In this document: piece by piece, positions 24,919-33,249 of the stretch | Layout: every line of letters starts with the position of its first letter | How positions within the stretch are numbered: position 1 is the first letter of the stretch | Source: an uncultured Verrucomicrobiota bacterium | Lineage (GTDB): Bacteria; Verrucomicrobiota; Verrucomicrobiia; Verrucomicrobiales; Verrucomicrobiaceae | Direction: 5' to 3' | DNA: 64,000 bases | NCBI GenBank assembly: GCA_903838675.1 | Contig: CAILZI010000103.1 | Coordinates: 19,318-83,317, forward strand | Program-made: the position numbers and the translations under genes | Notes under the pieces: model-generated | Databases searched by the model: none | Seen by the model: only the letters and a program-made list of their open reading frames with translations | What the model was told of the DNA's origin: nothing

Positions 24919-27876
24919 TCAAGGCAGCGGTGAAATGCGGATATTGTGGAATTCAGTCCTGCCGCTGGACGCCCCGTTGCCACTGAGAAACCGCAGCCGA
25001 CTTACATTTCCCTCGACCCTGGCTCCGTCACAGAAATGGTTGCCATTGATGAGCAGTTCGGTCTTTTCCAGCGTGGCCTTGAGGGTGACGTGGTAGAGCG
25101 TGTTAGGCTGATAATTGAAGAGCCGGGCCGCACCGGGCTGCGGATATAGGCCGAAGGTCTTCGTGCCTTCATCGGCAAATTTGACGTTGCCGAGAATGAG
25201 TTGTGGCCGGCGGCTTTGGAGCGCATTGATGTCAAAGTCGAGCTGAAAAGGCGGCCTGCGATTGAACTCGTACAGCATGGAGCTGCGTCCTCCGGCGGAG
25301 AGCTGTTCGGCAGTGCGTGTCCATTGACCTTCCAGGGGCGTCCATTTGAACGCGTTCTGCGCTGCCAGTGGTTCTTCGGCCCGGCTGCTTTGTGATTCTT
25401 CCAGTTCAGCGCTGACATAAAGCATCACGTCCGCAGCTTCCTGTGAATTCTGCGCAGCATCGCGAAGTGCGAGCGCCTTCGTCTTCCATTCGGCACGCAC
25501 AGATGCAAGACGTGAGCTGAGGCTGGCCTGGTAGCCGCGCTGCAGAGTGGCGAGAGTCTCTTCGCCGCCGACCGACACGGGCATGTCCTCCGGTTTCACG
25601 ACGTCGCTGTTTTTCAACTGAGCGATGAAGGCGCGCATTTTTCCGGCTTCCTGGTCTTTGTTCACACGCTGGAGTTCTTCAGACTGCACCTCGGCTTCGA
25701 TCAGCGCTGCGGCATTGAGGTCGGCAAGGGTGCTCTGGCAGGCGGCTTTGAAGCTGGCCTGCAATTCGGACAGACTGACCGGCTTTCTTTCTTTGTGACC
25801 GGCTTCTGCAGGCGGCTCCAGCCGGCGGATTTTCAGGCGGCGTATGTTGGTCTGTGATTTCGCGTCGAGGAAATGATGGCAGAGACCAAAGAGCGTATCC
25901 TCAGCCATTTCAAAAGTTCCGAGCGAATTGGTGACGTGATGATTGACCACAATGTCACCGTGGTTGAGGCGGAAGGTGACGGCGCCATTGCGGCAGAGGA
26001 TGTGAAATTTCCAAGTGGTGCCATTGATCGGCGGAGTGACCTGAGGTGCATCACTCAGGGAAATCATGCGCAGCATGGAGGCGACGGCGATCGAACTGGA
26101 ACTTTGCCATTGGGTACAGGCAATAAAATCCTCCCAGTGATAGTTTTCCCTGCCCGGCAGAACGTGGTAGCCGAGCATGATGCTAAACCCCTGGGCATTG
26201 TTATCGAGGTTTTTCACTTCGTACTCTCCCATCAGTTCAAAGTTCGAGCCGGTGCGGCCGTTGTGCAGGATGAAAGCCTGGGCATCCATGCCTTTGTTGA
26301 CGAGGGTGCCGCTTTTCAGCCCCGTCCATGAACCGCTGCAACGGTGCCATTCAGCGAGATCTGGATCGGCCCAGATGGAAACCCAATTGCCGGTGGCGAA
26401 TGAAGTTTCAAATTTGCACGCGGCAATGCGCTCCAGCAACAATCCTGGCGGCTCTCCCTGAAAGCGGGCGACGAGATCCTGATAGCTTTGAGAAGCTTCA
26501 GCCACCCTGTGCGAGTTGTACAGTTCTTCGGCGGCCTCCCAGTCATCTTGCAGACCTGCAGCAAAAATGGCGGAATGCGCGCGCACTGTGATTTCATTGC
26601 TGACATCGAAAAGTTGCTCCAGCTTGCGGCGGGTCTGACGGGGAAACGGTGCAGGCACCTGCAGCAAAGTCTCATAAGCCGTCTGATATTCGCCAGCCAG
26701 ACAAGCCATCAATCCAAGATCCGCGAGCCGCCATGAATGCTCCCAGATGCGATAAACATTTTTGGACTCAGCCAGAGCCCGGCAGGTGTTCACCACCGCC
26801 TGTCTGATGGGCGGTTTGGATATGACCGTGCGAAGGTCGGCGGCCTCTGTTCCGAGATTGTCGTTGAGGCGTTCGATGGCAGAGGCCAAAGCGGTGTCAT
26901 CATGACGTTCCGTCAATGCGCAGGCGCAGTAGAAGGCCTGTATCTTTTCTATGCTGCCACCTCTGCGCGTGCGCAGTGACTGCAGATAGTTGGAATAGGC
27001 AGGGAAGTGGTCAAACTCCACGGCGATCGCACGATCAAACCACAGCCGCGCCGAGTCTCCTGGCATTCCGTTGCCGGATTTCACGATTTCGATCATGGCT
27101 GAGGCGGCGGCGGCACGATCCGGGCACAGAGCCCAGGCCTTGAGGAAATGTGCGCGGGCTTTGACCTGATGTTCATCACCGTTGCGGCGGCTTGAGGAGA
27201 GCTTTCCATGCAGCATCTCACGCAGCCACGGACTGAAATGCGGCGTTTCGCAAAACTGTTCCAGTTCTGCCGCTTCTGCGGAAACATCGGTGAGATCCAC
27301 GGTGCCAAAGATGAACTCCACATCTGAATACAGCAGTCTGTCATCCTCCGGAATGTAGACGGCGGGATCCGCCGCGCTTTTGATGATCTGCTTGCGGCGT
27401 TCGATGTTGACCTTCACGACTGACTCAGGTGACTTGTTTTTGCGTCGTGTCTCCTCCTTCAAGTCGGTGAGGTAAAGGATGAGCACGGAAGGATAGTCCC
27501 CAAGCAGTTTGTGCCGGAAAGCTTTGGAGATGCATTCGCGTGCTTCGGTGAAGCCTTCGCGGGATTCCCAGGCTGCCATGCCTGCGAGCCAGCATACCAG
27601 CGGGTCATCCACACGTGCATTGATCAGCGCCGCGCCTTCCTGCTCCATCACCTCCCACGGACGTTTGGGATCCACGTCCGGGTGGCCGGCTCTGGCCATC
27701 AGCGCCTGCTTCACAAAACTGCGGGCCGCATCAGCCTGCGCGGGCCATTGAGCCAGGTGCTTTTCAAAGGGGGGCAGCAGCACGCGCTGCATCCAGGCCC
27801 AGCGCTCGCGAGCAAGATCTGCTTCGAAGCGAGTGCCTGGCTTGATTTCGATGGGGGCAATTCCCTGTTCCGCCAT
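24919..27876 (-). CDS. large hypothetical protein with two lectin/LamG-like domains
   Basis: A 985-residue protein. About residues 80-480 are alpha-helical with repeat-like features (possible TPR-type helices, e.g. AGEYQTAYETLLQVP). Two beta-sandwich regions follow, about residues 510-680 (WTGLKSGTLVNKGMDAQAFI, LRRLKIRRLEP) and 850-985 (LEGQWTRTAEQL, LFNYQPNTLYHVTLKATLEK), like the concanavalin/LamG or DUF1080 folds used for carbohydrate binding. Such domains are normally exported, yet this frame starts MAEQG with no signal. A signal peptide in the same frame lies just upstream, cut off by a TAG directly before this ATG (see next entry). Function unknown. Confidence 0.72.
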   Translation of the reverse strand: MAEQGIAPIEIKPGTRFEADLARERWAWMQRVLLPPFEKHLAQWPAQADAARSFVKQALMARAGHPDVDPKRPWEVMEQEGAALINARVDDPLVCWLAGMAAWESREGFTEARECISKAFRHKLLGDYPSVLILYLTDLKEETRRKNKSPESVVKVNIERRKQIIKSAADPAVYIPEDDRLLYSDVEFIFGTVDLTDVSAEAAELEQFCETPHFSPWLREMLHGKLSSSRRNGDEHQVKARAHFLKAWALCPDRAAAASAMIEIVKSGNGMPGDSARLWFDRAIAVEFDHFPAYSNYLQSLRTRRGGSIEKIQAFYCACALTERHDDTALASAIERLNDNLGTEAADLRTVISKPPIRQAVVNTCRALAESKNVYRIWEHSWRLADLGLMACLAGEYQTAYETLLQVPAPFPRQTRRKLEQLFDVSNEITVRAHSAIFAAGLQDDWEAAEELYNSHRVAEASQSYQDLVARFQGEPPGLLLERIAACKFETSFATGNWVSIWADPDLAEWHRCSGSWTGLKSGTLVNKGMDAQAFILHNGRTGSNFELMGEYEVKNLDNNAQGFSIMLGYHVLPGRENYHWEDFIACTQWQSSSSIAVASMLRMISLSDAPQVTPPINGTTWKFHILCRNGAVTFRLNHGDIVVNHHVTNSLGTFEMAEDTLFGLCHHFLDAKSQTNIRRLKIRRLEPPAEAGHKERKPVSLSELQASFKAACQSTLADLNAAALIEAEVQSEELQRVNKDQEAGKMRAFIAQLKNSDVVKPEDMPVSVGGEETLATLQRGYQASLSSRLASVRAEWKTKALALRDAAQNSQEAADVMLYVSAELEESQSSRAEEPLAAQNAFKWTPLEGQWTRTAEQLSAGGRSSMLYEFNRRPPFQLDFDINALQSRRPQLILGNVKFADEGTKTFGLYPQPGAARLFNYQPNTLYHVTLKATLEKTELLINGNHFCDGARVEGNVSRLRFLSGNGASSGRTEFHNIRISPLP

Positions 27877-27969
27877 CTAGTCACTCGCTGCCTTGCGCCA
27901 GTCGGTGTCTGCGGCTGTGGCAGGTGCCAGAACTGACAGAGTCAGCAGCAGCGGAAAAATCTTCTTCAT
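27877..27969 (-). pseudogene. signal-peptide fragment in frame with the 985-residue protein, closed by TAG
   Basis: ATG at 27969 opens 30 codons encoding a textbook signal peptide (MKKIFPLLLTLSVLAPATAA, then DTDWRKAASD) and ends with TAG at 27877-27879, immediately followed, in the same frame, by the ATG of the large protein. One codon change would join them into a 1016-residue exported protein. The remnant may be the original 5' end of that gene inactivated by a nonsense mutation, a sequencing error, or a site of amber read-through or reinitiation (TAG-ATG). Confidence 0.68.
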
Positions 27970-28046
27970 GAACTTAAATGACATCAAGAATCAAGGCGGG
28001 TGTCCAGTCTGATTTTTACTGATGCGGACGGGCGGAGGGCTTATAT

Positions 28047-28823
28047 GTGGGCATGCGTTTCTTTCTAATTTTGCTTTGGGTGTCAGGGAGTTCCCCACTG
28101 CTGGCGGATCTGCCACTTGGCATTTCTCTGGCAGGTGATTCTGGACCATACACGATCAAGCGGTGGAAACATGACTGGCCTGGTTGCGAATTTGAAGGTG
28201 GCATTGCCCAAGGGCGTGTCGCCATCGTTGTACACGATGCGCTGTCATGGCTGCGCGTGAATTTCGCCGTGGGGCAGATAGGTCCCGAGCGTGGCGGAGC
28301 AGGCTGGCGCATGCCGTTTGGGAGGCATGAGGCGGCAGAGCTGAGCTACACGTTGCGCTTCAGCAAGGATTTCGATTTCGTCAAAGGCGGCAAGCTGCCG
28401 GGTCTCTGTGGTGGGCCTGACAATGTCAGCGGAGGGCGACGGGCGACGGGCACGAATGGATTCTCAGCGCGCCTGATGTGGCGCAAAGAAGGACGAGGCG
28501 AAGCCTACGTGTATCACAAGAATCAAAAGGGGGATTATGGTGACAGCTTTGCCTTCCCCGCCGACTTCCGTTTTCCCACGGAGACTCCGGTCAAAGTACG
28601 AATCGCTGTGACGATGAATGCTGTGGGTGAACGCGATGGCACACTGCGGGTCTGGATCGATGAAAAACTATTGGTGGAACGAACCGACATGGAATGGCGC
28701 ACCATGGACAGCTTTGGCGTGGATGGTCTCTACTTTGAAACCTTTCACGGCGGGGGCGATGCCTCATGGGCGCCGACGCGCGCCTGCTGGGCGGAGTTTG
28801 CAGAGATGAAAGTGGGCGGATAG
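28047..28823 (+). CDS. secreted polysaccharide lyase-like protein (PL14-like)
   Basis: A 258-residue protein with a short signal peptide (RFFLILLWVSGSSPLLA). The body shares phrases with the PL14 alginate/glucuronan-lyase-like family: YTLRFSKDFDFVKGGKLPGL, FSARLMWRKEGRGEAYVY and the YGDSFAF strand of a beta-jelly roll. It should cleave uronic-acid polysaccharides outside the cytoplasm; activity is inferred from family. GGAGG at 28034-28038 is spaced for the GTG at 28047, while an ATG lies at 28053. It is divergent from the amber-split gene (77-bp gap). Confidence 0.72.
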   Translation: MGMRFFLILLWVSGSSPLLADLPLGISLAGDSGPYTIKRWKHDWPGCEFEGGIAQGRVAIVVHDALSWLRVNFAVGQIGPERGGAGWRMPFGRHEAAELSYTLRFSKDFDFVKGGKLPGLCGGPDNVSGGRRATGTNGFSARLMWRKEGRGEAYVYHKNQKGDYGDSFAFPADFRFPTETPVKVRIAVTMNAVGERDGTLRVWIDEKLLVERTDMEWRTMDSFGVDGLYFETFHGGGDASWAPTRACWAEFAEMKVGG

Positions 28824-28852
28824 CGACAGGTATGCGAAGACTTTCGTCCCGG

Positions 28853-28893
28853 ATAAAAAATGACGTGGCGGATGAGCAAGTCATCCGCCACGT
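28853..28893 (-). terminator. intrinsic terminator of the small lipoprotein gene
   Basis: On the minus strand a perfect 13-bp stem (ACGTGGCGGATGA with its complement, 28863-28875 and 28881-28893) around a 5-nt loop is followed by CATTTTTTATCC. It lies 18 bp downstream of the lipoprotein stop and between convergent genes. Confidence 0.8.
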
Positions 28894-28910
28894 GCCAATG
28901 GCCAGGAAAA

Positions 28911-29186
28911 TCAAAAGAGGCCGAGACTTGTGGAACTGGATACGTTGAGCGGCAGTACCCGTGCATTCACCCGGGCATTGACACCCGCGGGCTGCGGAGC
29001 GGGCCTGGACTGATAGTAGCCCTGGTGATAGTGACCGTAGTACCCGTTGGAGTAGTCACCGTTGTTGTGATAAGAACGGAGGGGGGAGTAGCCGGGGCGG
29101 GTGGACACGTAGCCACCTGCATCAACGCAACTGGACAACGTTACCACGAACAAACCAAGGCTGAGTCGCTGAAGGATGTTTTTCAT
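28911..29186 (-). CDS. small Tyr/Gly-rich lipoprotein
   Basis: A 91-residue lipoprotein: MKNILQRLSLGLFVVTLSSC with lipobox L-S-S-C (Cys20). The mature part is rich in Tyr, Gly, Asn and Arg (YHNNGDYSNGYYGHYHQGYY) and probably unfolded or surface exposed. The frame reaches 29213 but the lipobox fixes the start. No family recognised. It has its own terminator. Confidence 0.72.
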   Translation of the reverse strand: MKNILQRLSLGLFVVTLSSCVDAGGYVSTRPGYSPLRSYHNNGDYSNGYYGHYHQGYYQSRPAPQPAGVNARVNARVLPLNVSSSTSLGLF

Positions 29187-29252
29187 TGGAGAGAAGGTTG
29201 CTTTCCAATACATCGGTTGAATGTCGATTTGTGGTCTTACGTGCTGTCTTTT

Positions 29253-31286
29253 TTATTTGGCCTCGATCAACTGCACGGCATCGGCTCCGACGATTCCGTC
29301 CGTGTCCTTGTTGCTGACCGTGATGACGGCTTGTTTATCAGCTGTGAATGGGAATACGCCCAGGCTGATAAAGAGCTTGTCGATTGGCGGCCCATTGCGT
29401 TGATTCACCAGTACTGTCTGCGTGCCCTCGGCATGCTCGATGCTCACCGGCACATTGCTGGCACGGTTTGGCGCAGCCGCATACGACGCGCGTACTTCAT
29501 ATCTGCCTGAAGCAGGGATTTTCAGGCGATACACGATGCTCTTGGTGCCCTTGTCGCTGTTCGCGTCATGAACGCTCGATCCATCGACTGGACTGCCATA
29601 CGAGCTCCCAGTCCAGTGTCCGATCTGTTCGGCGTCCTGCTCACTCATGACAATGCCGGGCAGCTTGGCGGAGCGGACCATGTTCGCGAGAGAGGCGAGT
29701 TCGAGCACGGCTTTTTGTTCGAGCAGTTTTTTCCGCAATGCGGCTACGTCAATGTTTTGCACCGGGGTCTTGGTCTTGATCGCCATCACGGCGGCAAGTC
29801 CGGAGGCATGGCCCAGCGCCATGTACACCGGCTCCATGCGCAGCGAGCAGTAAGCGATGTGGCTGGCGGAAAGACACACCGGAACGAGCAGATTTTCGCA
29901 CTCGGCACGCTTGGGGGTCAGACTGCGATAGGGAATCTGATAGGGCAGTGCCGGCGTGTCTTGAAAACTGCCCTCATCCCGCACGGTGCCATCCTCGGCA
30001 AGAATGCGCTGCACGATGTGGCAGTCGATCAGGAACGAACCCATGCCAACGCCATCATCTTTGAAGATGTCGGTTTGCAGATCCTTCTGCACCATGACGT
30101 ATTCACCGATCATCCGGCGGCCTTCGCGCACATACAGTGCATAAGGCCAGTGGCCATTGTCGGCGAACTCGTCTTTGCACAAACCCCAGGAGTTGGTCTG
30201 CTCGCGCAGGCTTTCCGGCACCTGTTCATCATGACCGAGGAACCAAAGCATGCCCTGGATAAAGTCGGTGTGGTCCTGCCAGTTGCGTGCGCGTGTGGCG
30301 GCATCACCGTCGGGGTAGTCGAAGTTCGCGCCGGGATAGTCGGTGGAGAAGAGGCCCTGGGCATTGAGGTCGTATTTGCCGTTGGCGATGTTGCCGAGAT
30401 GAAACAACCGGCCAAAGCGAACGCCGGGGAAGGCGTGGATCAGACGCAGCAGAAGTTCGTAGCGTGCTGGGTCATACTTCGCTGGTTTCGGAAAAGGAAC
30501 CAGGATGTCAGCACGCTGCGTGACGCAGATGCGGAAGTTGTAGCTTTGGGTGAGCTTGTCGGCGCTGCCGGGAGCATGCTTCGGATCGGGGAAGACGCCG
30601 AAAATGGGTTTCCCCTGCGCATCCAGCCCCGAAATGCTGGCGGGCGTACCGTGGATGTAGCTCGGTCCTTTGCCGCCGATGCTCGGGCAGTCGCTTTCCA
30701 TCACTTCAACGGTGCGCGGACGAATAGGCATCGGGTGATAGCCCGCGAGCGGTTCGCCATACTGGGCCGTGCTCTCGCGTCCGACGATGTAGCTGACTTT
30801 TGCCGTTGCCATGAGATCGCCCTCATAGGTGGCGTCGATGAATTCTTTGCCTTGGTAGGTCGTGCCGTCGCTCGTCGTCAGGCTGATGATGCACGTACCT
30901 TCCTGCGTAATCGACTTGAGTGACTGAGCTGAGACCACCTTCACGCCAGCTTCCTGCAGCATCGTTTGAAACGTGCTCAGATTCACGCTCGGCTCTGCAT
31001 ACCACATGGGGGTGCCCGGTTTCGCAGCAGCGGCTCGGGCGAAAAACTCACGCGGGAAGCCGCCGATGGTGTCCGCCTTGCCCACATCGGTGCTGCAAAG
31101 CCCGCCGGTGACCATGCCGCCGATCCATGGGCTGGGCTCGATGACCACAACGGATGCGCCTTCACGCGCGGCGATGATGCCGGCGCTCAATCCAGCGGGA
31201 GTGCCACCGTAAACAACGAGATCAAAATCTGCTGCAACGAGAGGCGAGGCAAGTCCAAGAAGGAGGAGCAGGCGGTGAAAAAGCAT
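29253..31286 (-). CDS. secreted FAD-dependent oxidoreductase with golvesin-like C-terminal domain
   Basis: A 677-residue protein. A signal peptide (LLLLLGLASPLVA) precedes an FAD Rossmann motif at residues about 21-50 (DLVVYGGTPAGLSAGIIAAR, then VVVIEPSPWIGG) of the FAD_oxidored family. The C-terminal 130 residues (HWTGSSYGSPVDGSSVHDAN, YRLKIPASGRYEVRASYAA) form a golvesin-type carbohydrate-binding domain, a combination common in Planctomycetes and Verrucomicrobia. Probably oxidises sugars in the periplasm; exact substrate unknown. The gene ends 66 bp before the lipoprotein start and may be upstream of it in a transcript. Confidence 0.87.
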   Translation of the reverse strand: MLFHRLLLLLGLASPLVAADFDLVVYGGTPAGLSAGIIAAREGASVVVIEPSPWIGGMVTGGLCSTDVGKADTIGGFPREFFARAAAAKPGTPMWYAEPSVNLSTFQTMLQEAGVKVVSAQSLKSITQEGTCIISLTTSDGTTYQGKEFIDATYEGDLMATAKVSYIVGRESTAQYGEPLAGYHPMPIRPRTVEVMESDCPSIGGKGPSYIHGTPASISGLDAQGKPIFGVFPDPKHAPGSADKLTQSYNFRICVTQRADILVPFPKPAKYDPARYELLLRLIHAFPGVRFGRLFHLGNIANGKYDLNAQGLFSTDYPGANFDYPDGDAATRARNWQDHTDFIQGMLWFLGHDEQVPESLREQTNSWGLCKDEFADNGHWPYALYVREGRRMIGEYVMVQKDLQTDIFKDDGVGMGSFLIDCHIVQRILAEDGTVRDEGSFQDTPALPYQIPYRSLTPKRAECENLLVPVCLSASHIAYCSLRMEPVYMALGHASGLAAVMAIKTKTPVQNIDVAALRKKLLEQKAVLELASLANMVRSAKLPGIVMSEQDAEQIGHWTGSSYGSPVDGSSVHDANSDKGTKSIVYRLKIPASGRYEVRASYAAAPNRASNVPVSIEHAEGTQTVLVNQRNGPPIDKLFISLGVFPFTADKQAVITVSNKDTDGIVGADAVQLIEAK

Positions 31287-31353
31287 GAGGCGAAAAAAGA
31301 GCAGGCGGCAGCGCCATGCATCCTTTTTCGCCTCGTCTTTTCAATCTGTGTGC

Positions 31354-32328
31354 TTACTGCTTGGCGAAAGCCTCATAGGCCTCGGCGACTTTGCCTTCCT
31401 TTTCATCACCCTTGTGGAAGAGGAAGAGGTGGCGCAGCAGGGTGTATTCACCCTTCTTGAGTTCATAGGTGCCATCCGGGGCGTCTTTGTCGAGCGCCTT
31501 GGTGCCGAAGGGATTGGCGGTGAAGAGGCCGTAGGTGCGGACATGCCACGGGGTGGGGAAGCGGAAGCTGGAGGGATGGTTCAGCATGGCCACGCCGACG
31601 TGGTCGCCACCGACGATGCCGTAGTAATCGCACCACTTGGCGCGTTTGCCCCAGGCGGCAGCGTCGGTCAGGCCTTCGCTGTTGATGATGTGGCCGCTGC
31701 CCTTTTTGTTCTTTTCAATATCAACCGCCATCTCGGTGGGGACGCGTATGCTGAGTCCGGCGTCTTTTTTGTCTTCAAATTTGGCGGTGCCTTCGGTGGC
31801 GAGGAGGATTTGCTTCATCTCAATGCTGCGGAAGCCTTCGCCTGCGCGGAAGATCATGGTGCGCTCTTCTTCGAGGTATTTTTTTCCATCGGGATCAAGG
31901 TAGTCGATGATGGAGACGAGCACGGCGGAATCCGGTTTGGCCTCAAGGGTCTTGAACTCACGGTGTTTCTCGCTGCCCAGCTTGCTGACTCGTTCTGGGG
32001 TCTTGGATGTGTCCCCAAAGGTGAGCCGTTCGGCCCAGGATTCGATGCCATTGATGCCCTCGCTGCCAAAGCAGATGCCGCGGTGGTGCGGATGGTCGTG
32101 CTGTTCGCCTTCGACGGTCTTCATCGGGTAGTTGCGCGTCATCTGTTTGCCGGTCGGCCCGAAGACTGGCGCAAGATAAGGTTTGTTAGCTTGATCGACG
32201 ATGTATTCCGCGAAGACCTGCCCATCAACCTTTACGATGGCACCACCCGTGGCGGTTTTTTCGACGGTGAATTCGGCGGCGCTGGCCAGGGAAGCAAGCA
32301 GGAGGGAGGCGGCGAGGAGCAGTTTCAT
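31354..32328 (-). CDS. secreted PmoA-like protein (DUF6807)
   Basis: A 324-residue protein with signal peptide MKLLLAASLLLASLASAA. It has the hallmark PHHRGICFGSEGING and the GIVGGDHVGVAMLNHP motif of the family misnamed PmoA (methane monooxygenase); it is unrelated to methane oxidation in function. These proteins occur with sugar oxidoreductases in Planctomycetes/Verrucomicrobia and have galactose mutarotase-like beta folds. The frame is open to 32379, but the signal peptide fixes 32328. Upstream of the FAD oxidoreductase by 67 bp on the same strand: a likely unit. Confidence 0.83.
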   Translation of the reverse strand: MKLLLAASLLLASLASAAEFTVEKTATGGAIVKVDGQVFAEYIVDQANKPYLAPVFGPTGKQMTRNYPMKTVEGEQHDHPHHRGICFGSEGINGIESWAERLTFGDTSKTPERVSKLGSEKHREFKTLEAKPDSAVLVSIIDYLDPDGKKYLEEERTMIFRAGEGFRSIEMKQILLATEGTAKFEDKKDAGLSIRVPTEMAVDIEKNKKGSGHIINSEGLTDAAAWGKRAKWCDYYGIVGGDHVGVAMLNHPSSFRFPTPWHVRTYGLFTANPFGTKALDKDAPDGTYELKKGEYTLLRHLFLFHKGDEKEGKVAEAYEAFAKQ

Positions 32329-32375
32329 GGTGGTTGCAGTGAACGTACGGGAGATTGGAATGCTTTCGGCCGAGA

Positions 32376-33167
32376 TCAATCCCAGCCGCGGAAGAAATGG
32401 AGTGCCGTCTGGCTCGTGTCGGCGGCGACTTTCTCGACGGCCTCATCGCGCAGGGCGGCGATGGCGCGTGCGGTGTCCGCCACGTAGGCGGCTTCGCAGC
32501 GCTTGCCACGATGAGGCACCGGAGCGAGGTAGGGCGCATCGGTTTCGATCATGTAGCTGCCCGCTGGCACCAGGCGTGCTGTTTCTGCAATGATGCCGGC
32601 GTTTTTGAAACTGACGATGCCTGTGAAGGAGATGAGGTGGCCGCGCTCCAGCAGCGGCTGCGCCTGCTCAAGGGTGCCGGTGAAGCAGTGAAAGACACCG
32701 CGGAGGCGATCGCTGAATGGCAGGACAAGTGCGGTGAGATCGTCCCAGCTCTCGCGGTTGTGCAGGATCACATTCAGCTTCAGCTCCGCTGCGAGTTCCA
32801 GCTGCGCGGTGAGCACTCTGGCCTGGTGCGCTTTCCAATCTTCAAGTGTGAAGCCCTCTGGTGGCGCATGGAAGTAATCGAGGCCGACTTCGCCAATGGC
32901 ACAGACCTTGGGATGCTGAGCAAGGCTGCGCAATTCGTTGATCCAGTCATCCCCGCTGACTGAATCCGCATCGCAGGGGTGAATGCCCACCGCCACGCGC
33001 ACATCCGGCTCGTCTTCGGCGATGGCGAGGAGCTTGCGGGCGTTTTCGAGATCTGTGGCAGGTGCCACCATGCGGGTGACACCGGCTGCGCGTGCCCGTG
33101 CCAGCACGGCGGGCAGATCGCCGTCGAATTGTTTGCTGCCAAGGTGGGTATGCGTGTCAAAAAACAT
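32376..33167 (-). CDS. tatD: TatD-family metal-dependent DNase
   Basis: A 263-residue TIM-barrel hydrolase. Metal ligands are visible: the HxH in FFDTHTHLG, Glu in IGEVGLDYF, His in HNRES and HCFTGT, and Asp in ETDAPYL. TatD proteins are 3'-5' DNases and possibly D-aminoacyl-tRNA or peptide hydrolases in the cytoplasm. The frame is open to 33209; the ATG at 33167 is directly before the metal motif as in the family. It lies 47 bp upstream of the DUF6807 gene on the same strand. Confidence 0.9.
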   Translation of the reverse strand: MFFDTHTHLGSKQFDGDLPAVLARARAAGVTRMVAPATDLENARKLLAIAEDEPDVRVAVGIHPCDADSVSGDDWINELRSLAQHPKVCAIGEVGLDYFHAPPEGFTLEDWKAHQARVLTAQLELAAELKLNVILHNRESWDDLTALVLPFSDRLRGVFHCFTGTLEQAQPLLERGHLISFTGIVSFKNAGIIAETARLVPAGSYMIETDAPYLAPVPHRGKRCEAAYVADTARAIAALRDEAVEKVAADTSQTALHFFRGWD

Positions 33168-33249
33168 GCTCTGCGCCTTCGCATCTGAGAACCGGGTGTC
33201 AAGCGTCACGAATTAGTCCTTTCCTCGTGCGGTTCATTCATGGTAAACC

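Noticed and set aside
29568..30923. Long open frame antisense to the FAD oxidoreductase
   Set aside because: No recognizable motif; the minus-strand frame is a complete FAD enzyme with signal peptide.
31354..32328. Methane monooxygenase subunit (by the name PmoA)
   Set aside because: The family name is misleading; the protein is a secreted, soluble, mutarotase-like protein without the membrane spans of methane monooxygenase.
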